Shown here piece after piece: positions 12,268 to 24,154 of a stretch of 64,000 nt of DNA. Within the stretch, counting starts at the first letter, position 1, and each line of letters opens with the position of its first letter. The position numbers and the translations under genes are program-made. The stretch covers positions 2,160,271-2,224,270 of the forward strand of contig BCJX01000001.1 of the NCBI GenBank assembly GCA_001600415.1, written 5' to 3'. This stretch comes from Pascua guehoae. Its lineage: Eukaryota; Basidiomycota; Tremellomycetes; Trichosporonales; Trichosporonaceae. Below the pieces are notes generated by a model. The model was not told the origin of the DNA and did no database searches. It saw only the letters and a list, made by a program, of their open reading frames with translations.

Positions 12268-15200
12268 ATGGCCGACGCCGTCTTTGAGCGCCCGGCGAGC
12301 CGGCCACTTTCTGAAATCTCGGAGAATGGGGACCGTCGCCGCGTCTCGGCGCGCGTTTCGAGCTACAGCTCGAGCGTTAGTCTCAAGGGGACAGTCTCGT
12401 CACGGCCCGCGAGCGAGGTGCGCGACGACTCGAAGCGCATCTCGCTTTCGCTGCCCGTGCACACCATCACCCTCAACCTCGCAGACTACTCGCCCACACC
12501 TTCTCCCTTGACACCTGCAGTCAAAACGCCGCCTGCAGTCTCAGCCTTGGCCTCTCCCGCCAACCCGTCGGCACCTGCACCGACCGCTGTAACCGTGACG
12601 GCTGTCGCACCAAATGCGATTGCGTCGGCTGCTTCTTCTTCTCACACTGCCCCTACGGCGCTCGCCGCTGTTGCCGACACGACGGCCAAGGTGGCCGACG
12701 AGTCCACACCCACGGCGGCGGCGCACGGTGCTAGTGCAGCACCTGCCGCTGAGGCAGGAGCGTCTTCGTCGCCCGCGCCCCCTGTGTCACCTTCAAAGCG
12801 CAAGTCGAACCCTCCACCAAAGCCCAGCAAACCGGCAGAGCTCACGGGACAACCCACGAGTATGCCGGACGAGATGGACATGGAAGAGACGATTGTAGAC
12901 CTCTCGTGAGTTTGTGGTTGCAAGACGTCGTTTGTTGTTCCGACCACGGCGCCTGTAATGACCGGGTCCTGCCTACCACTGGACAAGAACACCGTGCGCT
13001 GACACTAATAGGGAAGCACAAGACGGCATCTCCCCTCTCTTCATGGCCACCCGCGCCTCACTCCGTCCCACGCCTCTGGGCGGTGCGACACCGACCGCCG
13101 ACAAGGCGCCTTCGCCTTCACCCCCATTGTCAACAAAGTCTTCGTTGGAGTCGTCGCCCCGGTCATCAGTAGACCTTGGCAAGCCGGCCCCGCGTGCCAA
13201 GTCGAGCTGGCTCAAGCGCGCGAGCATGACCCCCGCGCTGCGTGCAACCAAGTCTCGATCTCCGCGTCTCCAGTCTGTCGATCTCCATCTCGCAGCTCCT
13301 CCTGCCGACCTCCCACCAGAACCCGTATCCCCCCACTTTTCCACTTCACACCCACCCACGTTACCGCCCCGCAAGTTCCCGGCGGGGCCTATGGACACGG
13401 CTGTGCCCGCAGCTGGACCCTCACGCCCACCACAACACCCCGCACGCGAGACCGTCTCCCACCACACGCAGAGCCACAGCGGTGTGCGCAGCCGATGGGC
13501 TTGGGGCGGTAACAACAACAATCACAACACATCGGCCGTCACTCGCTCGTCGTCGAGCAACAGCATTATGAGCACGGCCTCTTCGGCCCACCAGCGCCTG
13601 CCATCGTCTGCGCAGCGCGTCCTCGGACAGGCCGGCAACGCAGTGTCCAAGACGTGGTGGCGCGCACGTGGTGTCGGCACCAGCATGAGCATTTCCAACC
13701 TCGGCGCCGTGTCCGGCCACAACCCCCTCGACCAGCCTGGTAGCCCCGGACGCAGCCCCGGTACGCTTGCGCGCAAGCTCTCGCGCGATGAGCTGTCGAC
13801 TGTGCCGGCTGCGCCATTACCAGGGCCATCATCAGAAGAGCCCTTTTGGCAGGGCGGTGTCATGCGACGCAAGCCGCGCGAACCCCGCCGCTCTGGGCGC
13901 GTGTTTGGCCGCAACCTCGAGCTTGCTGGCCGCGTGTACGGTGTCTTTGACGCCAATGACGCCGTCCGCGCTGGAGAGACTGAATTTGATTATCGCCGCC
14001 GCCAGTGCCTGCCGGCCGTGGCCATCCGGTGTGCCGAGTACCTGCAAATGTGGGGTCCAAAGGAAGAGGGCATCTTCCGCATCAGCGGTCGCAGCAGCCA
14101 CATTGCCCGATTGCGCAAGGACTTTGACGCGGGTGCCGACATTGACCTGGTCCTGTGCGACCCAAGCGACCTGGATCCCCACGCGGTCGCCGGCATTTAC
14201 AAGACGTACCTCCGCGAGTTGCCGGACGCAATGCTCACGCCGTCGATCGAGGCCCGCCTCGACGAATTTCTGTACAAGAAGGACGTGACGAGCGAGGCAG
14301 TCGACCGGCTCGTTGCCATTATTGGCGAACTCCCGAGCGCGACCTGGTTCCTCTTGTCGGACATTATCATGCTCATCGACCTGATCCCACGCCATGTCGA
14401 CGTGAATCGCATGAGCCACAATGCGCTCATGATTTCACTCGGCCCGACTCTGCGTCTCTCTGGTGAACTCGTCACTCTGCTCGTCCGCCACCGTGACAAA
14501 GTATTTGCAACCCCACCCGAGCTCTCGGCCCGTGACCTCACTGGCTTTGGCGATGACGACGACTTCCTGCCACTGGTCCCTGTCTTTGATGAGGCGGCGC
14601 AGGAGCCGCCAATGTCTGTGCAGAGCTTAGGCCGCCGTAACCCCCCACGGCTGTCCAAGAAGCCGAGCTTTGGCAACCTCCTCGGCTCTCGCATGCGCCG
14701 CTCCCAGACCGACCTTGGTCTGGCCTCGGTGTCGGCACCCCTGAACGTGCCCGCCCCGGCCCCACGCGTGACACTGCCCGAGCCCATTTCCGTCTCGGTC
14801 GAGCTCCCGCCGCCGACATTTGGCGTCGACGACATTGACGAGACTGAAGAGCTGTCGGTTGTGCCCATCAAGGCGACCGACATGTCCGAGGACTCGCAAT
14901 ATGCCCCCGGCACCGTTGCAGCCCGCGCGCGCGTCTATTCTACGCCGATTGCCGACCGCTTCCGCCGTTCCTCGACCTTTGACAGCCTGCGCGCACCCCC
15001 AACAGGCGGCTCCAACTCGATGGCCTCGTCAGTGTCAAGCACCCATTCGTCTGGTGCGTTTGAGGCCCTCTCGGCGCCAGTCAACCCTATCCGCGGGCTC
15101 CGCCGCTCGCCGCCAATCTACTTTCAGTCTTCTGGGATGACGGGCCCCGCCGGCGTCACGGGGACGACGCCGCCAACGACGACCTCGGCAGGTGTGAAGC

Positions 15201-15304
15201 GCAAGGACAAGGACGAGGCGGGCGCGCGCGATGGCGCCAAGCGTCTCAGCGCCGGCCCTGGCGTCCTCGGCGATGGCGAAGACGAGGTGATGCGCGAGCC
15301 GTAG
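12268..15304 (+). CDS. RhoGAP-domain protein
   Basis: A GTPase-activating protein for a Rho/Rac/Cdc42-type GTPase, so a likely regulator of actin and polarity. Two exons, 12268-12905 and 13012-15304, give 976 aa. The intron is 106 nt with GTGAGT and CTAATAG ends. Residues 1-530 are disordered, rich in Ser, Pro and Ala, with PxxP stretches. The RhoGAP domain covers about 545-735: it begins LPAVAIRCAEYL, contains EEGIFRISGRS with the arginine finger near residue 569, and continues through KTYLRELPDAMLT and NRMSHNALMISLGPTLRLS. The C-terminal 240 aa are again low-complexity. VFGRNLEL just before the domain resembles the FG-x-LE lead-in seen in Bem3/Rga-type fungal RhoGAPs. No LIM, PH or BAR domain is visible. 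The GTPase target is not predictable from sequence. Confidence 0.9.
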
Positions 15305-17658
15305 AGTCGTGCGAGTTTGTCAGGCCGTCGCGTCGCGAGTCGCAGCGTAGCACGAGCTGTAGAGTTTGCCGTGCCGACTGAATACGACCGAGACGGAGAC
15401 GGAGACGCGCACCAAACGGCGGCGACCCGATGAGGCGAGTAATAGCGGCGAAGAGAGCGCTGCGTAGATCGCGCGCCCCGTCACATGTTGAGAAGATACG
15501 ACCGAACCACACACAGAGATCCCCCACCCCCGCGTACCCAATAGTGTCTTGTTTTTGAACTCTGTATGATGATACAACCATGCATTCATGCTTCCCACGA
15601 GCACGAACACGAGCATGGCACGATGGTGAGTGCTGGCGAGTGGCGTGGGTAAATATTTGTCAAGCGTACTAGCGTTGAGCAGGGTGCAAGCTGTGCCAGT
15701 GGGCATAGGCACAGCTGACCTCCAGGGTGTGTATCACCGTGGGTCGTCGATAAGCAGCGCGTCTGTGAGCTGATCAACAACATGCATGGTACGTACCCAT
15801 GGCACCCAGGGCCACGCGTTGCGACGCGTCAACCAAGAGGTGAGTGACCAGCACCCCCTTGTGTGGCAGGAACCCAACTCTGTCACCAACCCATGTCAAC
15901 ATCAAACCCAAGGCGATGAAATGCCACGCGGCGGGTGAATATTGAAGGCCGACTCCCACCACGTCTTTCCATGCTATCATCACGACAGCGAATGATCATT
16001 ATTATAGCAACCAGCGCCAAGCAATCTAGCCCTGCGACCACCCTTTCCATTCAGGCCGCTCAGTCACCGGCCACAGCTTCAAGGTCAGACCACAGCCGAC
16101 GCCGGTGCCGCCGTGCCAGACGTCGGCGGTGCACACCACGTGGCCGTACCTTATCATCGCCTTGCATGCCTTGCAGCTTGCAGCGTGCAGCGTGCAGCAT
16201 CCGCGGCTCTTGGCTCTTGGCTCTTGGCTCGTGGCTCGTGGCTCGTGGCTTGTGGCTCGGCGACTGGACTCGGCTCGACTGACCCAGAGTTTGGGGGGTA
16301 TGTAAACGCGTCCTTTCGGTCCCTGGGGGCGATGTCCCGGCCACCAAAGCGTGGGAGCACTGCCCCAAGGTGCTAATCACAAGAGTACGTACTCCACCAC
16401 AGGACCCAGGTGCTCACCTGCAACCGTGTTAACCGTTCCTTTCGAGGGGGCACAATCGCCAAACAGGGTATCCACACGCCACGCGGATGCCGTACACGCC
16501 GGCCCAGAACCGTTTCATAAAGGCACGCCGCGCGCCAAATGTGTAACCAGTGCCGTTAGACGAGACTGGTTTGGGACGCGGGGAGTGTTTGGGAAACGGT
16601 TGGCGGCATGACCCGGGATCTGGGCCGTGCAAGCAACCAGGCAAGCGTGCAAGCTTGCAAGCTTGGGAGGGTGAAAGTGTTGCCAAAAACGACCCAGCGA
16701 GAGAGACCAGAGGCCAGACCCAGACCCAGACGCCCAACCAAGGCCAAATCGGCCCAGAGGCCAAACGAGGCCAAACTGGGCGCAGGCTTGGGCTCCCCGG
16801 TCGAGGTACCATGGCGTACTGGCGTTGTTATCTACCGTCCTGGCCCAACGCAACATGTCGACAGGTGTCGACAGGTGTCGACAGGTGCCGACGTCGAGGT
16901 ACCGGCCTCGAGGTGCTGGCCTCGGGGTGTGGCCTCGAGATGTTGGCGTCCTCGTGTTGGCGTCCTCGTGCTGGCGTTCTCATGCTGGCGTCCTCGTCCC
17001 GGCGTCCTCGCGCTGGCATCCTATTCTCGTGCTGTCCGGTACTCGTGCTGGCGTGCAGTGTCTAGACGTTGCCCCGAGCCGCTCTGTACTGTGCTGTACC
17101 TCTACCTACAGACCACACTCACCACCGCCACGCTCGCCGCTGAAGCAGTGCAAGAGCGGTGCGAGCGGTGCGAGCGGTGCATCGCGGAGCGGTGCACTCG
17201 GCGGGCCGTTACGACGCTGGTGCCACTTGAAACATCGAGGAACCAGGGGACACAAGGGGCAGGTGCACAGGAACGGCGATCAACAGCAACCGCTACAGTA
17301 CCTCGAGGCAGAGCACGCAGACACAGAGCACGCAGAGCACACAGAGCACCAAAGCATGCAGTGCAGCCACGCCCTGTGTCTATCCCGGGCTTGGGCCAGG
17401 ACTAAGTGCCGAAAGGCAGCTGGTGTGCGAGTCGGGCATGGCACAGCTTGACGAGATGCGGGAGGCACGATACGTTGGTGCGGTGGTGCGTTGGTACGTT
17501 GTGTTGGTACAGTGGTGCGGCCGAGACGCCCAGCCTACGGTTGGGAGGGAGACTACACGCGATGGCTCGTTTTCTGCTCTGTGATTCTCTCATCCGACCA
17601 CTCTCTCACTCCCACTCTCACTCTCACTCGACTCGACCTCTTCACTCGGGTCACAACG
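15305..17658. other. Intergenic 2.35 kb with short tandem repeats
   Basis: No supported gene. It contains a GGCTCTT/GGCTCGT repeat at about 16204-16258, three to four copies of GGTGTCGACA at about 16853-16890, and TGGCGTCCTCGTG-type repeats at about 16940-17010. The last 60 bases before the ATG at 17659 are a CACTCTCACTC pyrimidine tract typical of a fungal core promoter. Confidence 0.5.
16204..16258. repeat. Short tandem repeat GGCTC(T/G)T
   Basis: Roughly eight copies of a 7-base unit, first as GGCTCTT and then as GGCTCGT. Confidence 0.7.
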
Positions 17659-19768
17659 ATGGGCTGGACGACACTCTTGACGGCTGCGGCGGCGGGCACG
17701 TTTGTTGGCGTGCAGGCGGCGACGACGTTCAACTTGACCTTGGACGGCTTCTCGCCCATGATCAAGTATACCGGAACAACACCGTGGACTGCATGGTTTG
17801 ACGAGTTGCCGTCGAATGCTGGATCCAGCGCGCTGGCAAAGGGCCAGGGGTACCACACGTCTGCTATCGATGGGGGCAATGTGAAGATGACGTTTGTTGG
17901 CTCTGCCGTCTCGGTGTACGGCCACTATGGATTTATCAACGGCACGGCCGCGGCTACACTTCCAAGTCGAGCTGCGGCTTTTGATGGGTTGGTCCAACTC
18001 TTCATTGACGGGAGCGACAACTATATGGACCAGGCGGGCGGGAACGCGACCGACGATGCGATTCGGATCTCTACCCAGGCCGCGCCGGGGGCGGCCCTGC
18101 ACGAAATGAGCATGGACGTGCTCAAGGGCCCCATTACGGTCACCTCTGTCGAAGTCGTCCTCAGCATTCCAGTATCACAGTGAGTTTTTTTTTTCTTTAC
18201 CGTTGGCAGCATGTCTGACAGCCAGGTCCGACTGGGAGAGCACAAAGCCGATTACGCAGTTGTTCACGACCGACGACGGGTCCGAGGTCAGCCCCGACGT
18301 CGTCACGACGGGCGACTGGACGGCCGAGGCTCAGTCTGGAAGTGGGTCACGGGCACCTAGACTCTCTTCGCGTGTTGTGCTGACTTGGGCCAGTCGACGC
18401 AAAGATTCAGAACCCCCACATGAAGACCGAGGCGGCCGGCGCCTCCATCTCATACGTCATGGGGACTGGCAACGCCTTTATGGTGGTCAGCGGCAACGCC
18501 GCCGCCGACTGCGGCGCCTTCACCATCGAGATTGACCCGGCTCCGTACCTCCGCAACAGCACCGTCGACTTGCTAGCCACTGCCCCCGTCACCATCCCCA
18601 ACACGACCTACTACGCAGTCGCCCTCGAGCCCGAGAAAAACTATACGCTCACGCTCACAAACAAGGGTGACGACACGGCCAGCCCCGCGTTTGAGGTCAA
18701 CTCGGTCACCATGTGGAAACTCGCGTCGGCGCTCAAGGGCGACGAGACGAACAGCACGAGCGGCACCACCGGCGCGAGCGGCAGCGACAGCGATTCGGGC
18801 GGGAAGAAATCGGGCGTCAGCGCTGGAGCCGTCGCGGGTGGTGTGGTAAGTAGCCTCGGACGTGCTCGGGCAGGCCACGGTTCTGACGCCACAGATCGGA
18901 GGCTTTGCCGCCGCCGCGGGTCTCGCCGCTGCCCTCTTCTTCTTTATGAAGCGCCGCAAGGCCAAGCAGCGCCAGGAGGAATGGTGAGTCGTGACGGGAT
19001 TGGGCCGGCGTCCCCTGGCTGACAGTGTAGGGAAAAGAGCCGCGACCCGGGAGGCAAGCTCGACGTCGACGGCGGCGACAACATTACGCCCTTCATGGCC
19101 GCTGCTCCTCCAGGCTGTAAGTCTTCCTCGCCCCTCCACACCTCACTGCCCAACCCTCACCCCACACTCCTCACCATACACCGCACCCCCCACCGCACAC
19201 CACACACCGCACACCCCCACCCCCACCCCAGCCCCATTCTAACCCCCCAGCAACCTACCCCGACACCCTCTCCCCCAACAATTGCGGCCCCAACACACAC
19301 AGCATGATCTCCTCGGACCCCTCGACAGGCTGGGAGATGGCCTCGATGTCCAACACGAACAGCTACTACGGCGGCCCCCAGAACGCCCACGCGCCCTACC
19401 TCCAGCCCCTCCTGGCGGGCCAGCAGACGACGGCCGTCGGCGCCCTCCCGCCCAAGCGCGGCATGCCCATTGACCAGCCCGCCCCGCAGCTCCCGCAGGA
19501 CACGGACGCCGGGCCCATCATGGGCAACCACGACATGATCCCGCCCTCGTACGACCCCTCGTGGAGCGCGGCGGGCAGCCGCATCTCCACCGCCACGTCG
19601 ACAGACTTTAATGTCTCCCCCGGGGGTTACAACCCGGCCCTGCCTGATGTCGATGAGGATCCCCCCAATGCGGCCGGGTCGTCGTCGCAGGGCCAGGGGC
19701 AGGGGCAGGCGGCGCCGGCCTCGTCGTGGCCAAAGGACAGGAAGGATCCGCGCGACTTTCAGCAGTGA
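17659..19768 (+). CDS. Single-pass type I membrane protein with secreted beta-rich ectodomain, function unknown
   Basis: Exons: 17659-18179, 18226-18341, 18394-18845, 18895-18983, 19031-19116, 19251-19768; 593 aa. The N-terminus is a signal peptide (GWTTLLTAAAAGTFVGVQA). The ectodomain, about residues 22-330, has two beta-rich segments. The first, around FNLTLDGFSPMIKYTG and VKMTFVGSAVSVYGHYG, resembles the carbohydrate-binding-like fold found in many basidiomycete membrane proteins. N-glycosylation sequons are frequent. A Ser/Thr/Gly stalk (about 335-355) precedes one membrane helix at about 364-382 (IGGFAAAAGLAAALFFFM), followed by a basic stop-transfer KRRKAKQR. The cytoplasmic tail (about 200 aa) is Pro/Tyr/Gln-rich. 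The layout suggests a cell-wall sensor or adhesion protein, but that is inference. I know no named family for it. Confidence 0.82.
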
Positions 19769-21341
19769 CGTGGTCTAGCAGACCGAGAAGGAGACGGAGA
19801 CGGACACTGAGACTGAGACCGAGAGCGAAGTTCTAGATACCACCATACATACGTACGCGCCGCCGGCAACGTTGTACTCCACACCTCCGGGATACTTGCC
19901 GCCTTGTCGTCGGCGCTGAGATGCCATATTATTCGTTGCGAGGCGTGCAGCTATGGTGGGACCGGAGAACTAGTGGGTACAGGCGGTCGGCAAAGTCTTG
20001 AGATCGCCACGTTGAGCTCGGAGCTCCGTCCAGTCAGTTGTGCTCTCCAGACCAATGCAATGCAAAGTGCACGCGATGTTTCCTGCTTGTTGTGCCCACA
20101 TCTGCGCGCCTCGCTGTATACCCGCCGTGCGTGTCCGAGCTTGGCGTAGTCGTCTTGACTTTTCCGACACACCTACGTCTTATAATACAGAGATAGTGGG
20201 CGGAGAGACAACCGCATGGCAGGCGGAGCCGCTGCTGGAAACCTGTCTGACAGCCTAGAACGCCGGGTCCGCGAGGGACGCGCACTCTTGGGCCAGATGG
20301 TCGGATCCTAGTCTTCAGAATCGGCGCGTATGCACAGGGCCCGAGTCTAAAGTGGACACGGGGCTGTTTGCACACGTTGCAGGGGATGCGCTGCCGAACA
20401 ATGTGTCATCAGTGCACAATCTGTACACAAGGGATTGATCATGTTGATCACGTTGAGCACAAGGAGCCTCGCGCCCCCCGTGTGTGAATCTCCCACACCT
20501 AGACAAACCCAGGATGATTGTGGAGCACACAGATCACACACAGCTCACACACAGGTCAGCTGTGGCACCGCCACTACTACTACCGCCACTACCTCCCCCA
20601 CCCCCTCCCCCACTACCACTACCACCCAACTTGCCGCATCTTTCACCCCCAAAGCAACCAATCTCCTGGACATATCCAGCCAGTACCTGAGCCCCATCAG
20701 GACGCCAGGTCTGCACAGCACATCGGACACATCGGGCGCGTCCACGCGTCGGCTCTTGTCGCGGCATCCAGCGAGCTCTAGTATGTACAGGCGGGAAAGT
20801 GGTGAGACTACATTGAGCGCGGGTGAGTGTCTCTGCAGGGGAGCGCGGTGCAAATATAGCATAGGGCGAGGAGAGGACATGTGGTCGGCCATGTGACCGT
20901 TCCACCATGGAATGGTTCAGAGAATGTAATGTCTGTGCGCCTCAGGCACCCGTGCTGAGAATGCCAGAGTTTGGGGACACGCCTGCATGTCTCCTCTTGC
21001 ACGTCTGCTCTTGCACACCGACCTTGCATGGTCCTCGATAGCCCTAGGCTGGGCAAGGAGCAAGGACGTTGTCGTCGGTCACCATGAGTGGTGCCTAGCG
21101 CCTACGAGCGCCGGAAGAAGAAGATGCGGTCGATAAACACGGATCCCAGGCCTTTCAAGATCCCAGCTTGAGTACTTTGCGCGACAAATGCATCCCAGCG
21201 TCCAAAATATGCAAACATCTGCTCGACCACGCGTCTATCCCTACCCGTCCTCACCTCACGACGCCCACCTCAGGGCGCACCTCACGGCACACCTCAGGGC
21301 GCACACCACGACGCACACCACGACGCACCCCACGGGGTAGC
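19769..21341. other. Intergenic 1.57 kb, convergent gene ends
   Basis: This lies between two gene 3' ends. No supported gene or RNA. It contains a stretch of CACCTCACGGCAC-type direct repeats at about 21255-21345 that abuts the stop codon of the dehydrogenase gene. Confidence 0.5.
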
Positions 21342-23839
21342 TCACGGCGCGTCCTGGTTTGCGATAATGACCTTGATCTCGTCGCCGGACGCGACGGCGT
21401 CAAAGGCATTCTTGCTCTGGCTGAGGGGAAAGACCTTTGTGATGAGGGGCTTGAGGTCGACGACGCCGCGGCGGAGCAGGTCGATGGCAGACGGGAAGCA
21501 TGTGGATGTGTAGCGTGTGATGCCTGGGGGTGGGGTTAGGGTGGGTCCGGGGGGTTCGGGGGAGCAGAGCTTGGCAGTGGGAAGGGGGAAGGGGAAGGGG
21601 GAGGCGGGGGGCCAGTTGGGGAGTCTAGGAATTGGGAGAGTATGCTGTGGGTGGCGACCCTGGGGAAAGGAGCAAGATATCGGAGAGTACTGTAGGCATG
21701 GCAGGTGCTGGGCGCCGACAATGGGGATAGTGCCCAGTGTCCAAGCACGAGCATGGCACGAGTGCGTGTGTGACCTCGAGCAGGGCGCGTCGTTGCACGG
21801 CCACGAGCACGAGCACGAGCACGATGCCACCACCCGACAACATCCAAACTGACACTGCACACACTGACACAGCACACTCCCCTCTACCCGTACGCGGCTA
21901 CAAGACCCAACCAACTACAATACTCACCCTTGACATCAATCTCCTTGTTGGTGACTGCGAGCGTGGGGAAGACGTTGGTCTGGTGGTGTCCGAGACCGAC
22001 GGCGAGGTCTGTTGTCAGCGTTGGGTCCAAGGATGGAATGGTTGAGGAGGGGGAGCGTGCTGGCTAGGACCAGACCGGGACCGAGGCCGAGCTGGGGCTG
22101 GGGTTGAAGGGCGAAGGAAAGGATACAGCGGGGGGAGGGTGAGGCAGGGTCGCTGGAAGGCGTGGTTGTCACTTCCACTACCTGCAGCTGGCCATTTCCC
22201 CACTGGGGTATTATTCTAGCTTGCCGCGCCGTGCTCTGCGACGTCGCACCGCTCACCGCCTCCGCTTTTCCATCTCCCGTCTCCCGTCTTCCCGGGCTCC
22301 CGGTTCCAGCTCACACCCTCAACATGTGTACTCACACGTCGCGCCCTGCTTGGCGATCGCGATACCCAGCATGCCCGCGTCCTCTGCGCCGCTCGCCTCA
22401 ATGACGCGGTCGACGCCCTCGGGCTCGATGCCAGCCTGGGCGAGATATCTGCGCGCGCGGAGCTTTGCGGCGTCAAACTTGATATCGCCCTCTGGGGCGA
22501 CCTCGTCGTGCTGGGGCGGGACGCGGTGGACGTGTGCATCCGGTGCGGGTGCGCCGGCAAGGGGCGGGGGCACGCGGCGTGCGTCCCCATTAACCGTCGC
22601 ACTGGCTGCAGCGTGGGCGATTTGCTCATTCTCCGCGACGGCGTCTGCGAGGGCCGCGGCGGTGGTGCGGGGCAGGTCGGTGACGAGGAAGACGGCGTCA
22701 AAGATGGGCTTGCCCGTCGTCGGGGACAGATAGGTGCGTGCAAACTCTACGCGTTTGGGGTTGATGTCAAACCCGATAATCTTGGAGGCAGAGTAGGCGT
22801 GCGCGACCGCGCCGGCAATCAGGCCAATGGGCCCGCAGCCCATGATGGCCACCGTCTGGTGCGCGCCGAGGTTGGCGCGGATGCCAATCTGCACACCCAC
22901 GGCGAGCGGCTGGAGCGACCCGGCCACCTCCCAGGTCACGTTTTCGGGCAGGTGCGGCGCCATGTCGGCGGGCAGAGCGAAGAACTTCATCAGGCTCCCC
23001 ACAGAGCCGGGGGCGCCGCAGTACGAGGCGTTGAGGCAGATGTTGATGCGGCCGGATTTGCAGTTTGTGCACCGCCGGCAGGGGAGGCCGGGCTCGACTG
23101 TGGGTTAGGATTGGGTTTGGGGGATTGGGAGGCAGGGGGGTGGGGGGATGGGGGGAGAGGTAATGGGGTTGATGGGGAGCGGGGCAGTTGGGGAGTGGGA
23201 GGAAAAAGACCAAGGAGGGAGGAGGGGACGGGGGGAGTGGCAGCGGTGATGGGCAAGTAACACGCCGCGAGATGCCGTTCGGTAGAGAGGAGAAAAGACA
23301 ATACAAGCAGCACCTGCGATGCTCTCGCCCAAGGGAACAAGTGGACCCATGAAAACCCGTGCGAGGGGGCAAGCACCAGCACACTCTCAGAGTGCCACTC
23401 TCCTACGTGCCACACCCTGGCTACTACCCAATACTCTAAATCTGTCCCCCTTCCGCCAACATCGACCCACGACCCACGACCCACGACCCACGACCCACGA
23501 CCCACGACCCAACTCACCAGCCACACGATCTCCGACCTTGTGCGTCGTGACCAAGTCGCCGACGGCAATGACCTCGCCCGCGCTCTCGTGGCCCATGACG
23601 AGGGGCTGGGTGACGGGCCGCCCGCCGACGCCGCCCGCGAGGTAGTTGTGCAAGTCCGATCCGCAAATGCCCGTCGCGATGACCTTGACGAGGACGCCGT
23701 CGGGCTGGAGGATGGGCATGGGGGTGGGCTCGACGCTGATGGTCTGCTTTTTCAGCAGCACACACGACGTGTTGGGCGGGAGGCCCAGGGCCGTCACCGA
23801 CTCGGGCTGGACCTTGTTGAGAAAGTGGAATTGGGACAT
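21342..23839 (-). CDS. Zinc-dependent polyol dehydrogenase (sorbitol/xylitol dehydrogenase type) with coenzyme-domain insertion
   Basis: A medium-chain dehydrogenase that oxidises a polyol to a ketose with NAD+, as in xylitol or arabinitol use. Exons on the minus strand, in order: 23839-23518, 23097-22336, 22008-21928, 21523-21342; all junctions keep frame; 448 aa. Catalytic zinc ligands are Cys59 in TGICGSD and His84-Glu85 in GHESAGEV. The structural zinc set is C114, C117, C120, C128. The nucleotide-binding loop is GCGPIG (194-199), with Asp218 at the end of the next strand, which favours NAD+. The end, ITRYTSTCFP to DEIKVIIANQ, is classic for sorbitol/xylitol dehydrogenases. Relatives are about 360 aa. 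The extra length is a roughly 75-80 aa Ala/Pro-rich block at about 240-318. Intron 1 (23098-23517) carries a 7-bp tandem repeat. The exact sugar is not determinable. Confidence 0.9.
23463..23511. repeat. Heptanucleotide tandem repeat (ACCCACG)n inside an intron
   Basis: Six to seven perfect copies of a 7-base unit sit next to the splice donor of intron 1 of the polyol dehydrogenase gene. On the coding strand it reads GTGGGTC-like, so it contains repeated GTGGGT donor look-alikes. Confidence 0.85.
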
Positions 23840-23899
23840 TGTGCGTGTCGTCGTCTTTTGGGCGAGGGTGGAGAGGGAAGAGGGAGAAGGAGAGCTGGG

Positions 23900-23910
23900 G
23901 GTATATATGT
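23900..23910 (-). promoter_or_regulatory. TATA element of the polyol dehydrogenase gene
   Basis: On the minus strand CATATATAC lies about 63-70 bases before the start codon at 23839. The distance and orientation suit a TATA box. The 315-base gap back to the VMA5 stop (23840-24154) must hold the whole promoter. Confidence 0.55.
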
Positions 23911-24154
23911 ATGGGTGTACTAGCGGAGAATAGGAAGAGACGCGCTTTACTCGCGCACCCATCAACATATGCCCGGCACCGCGCGGGCCGAACCTCGTCC
24001 CAAAGTGCCACCCGGCATCTGACGGCATCGGGAAGCCCAAGGGCACAGCCCACCGCGCATATCCGCATTTCCACCATCTTGGCACCGCCTACCCAATCAT
24101 CCTCGTCAGTCCCACCCGCGCACGTCGTCGCCCGTTCCGATTCACAACATGCAT

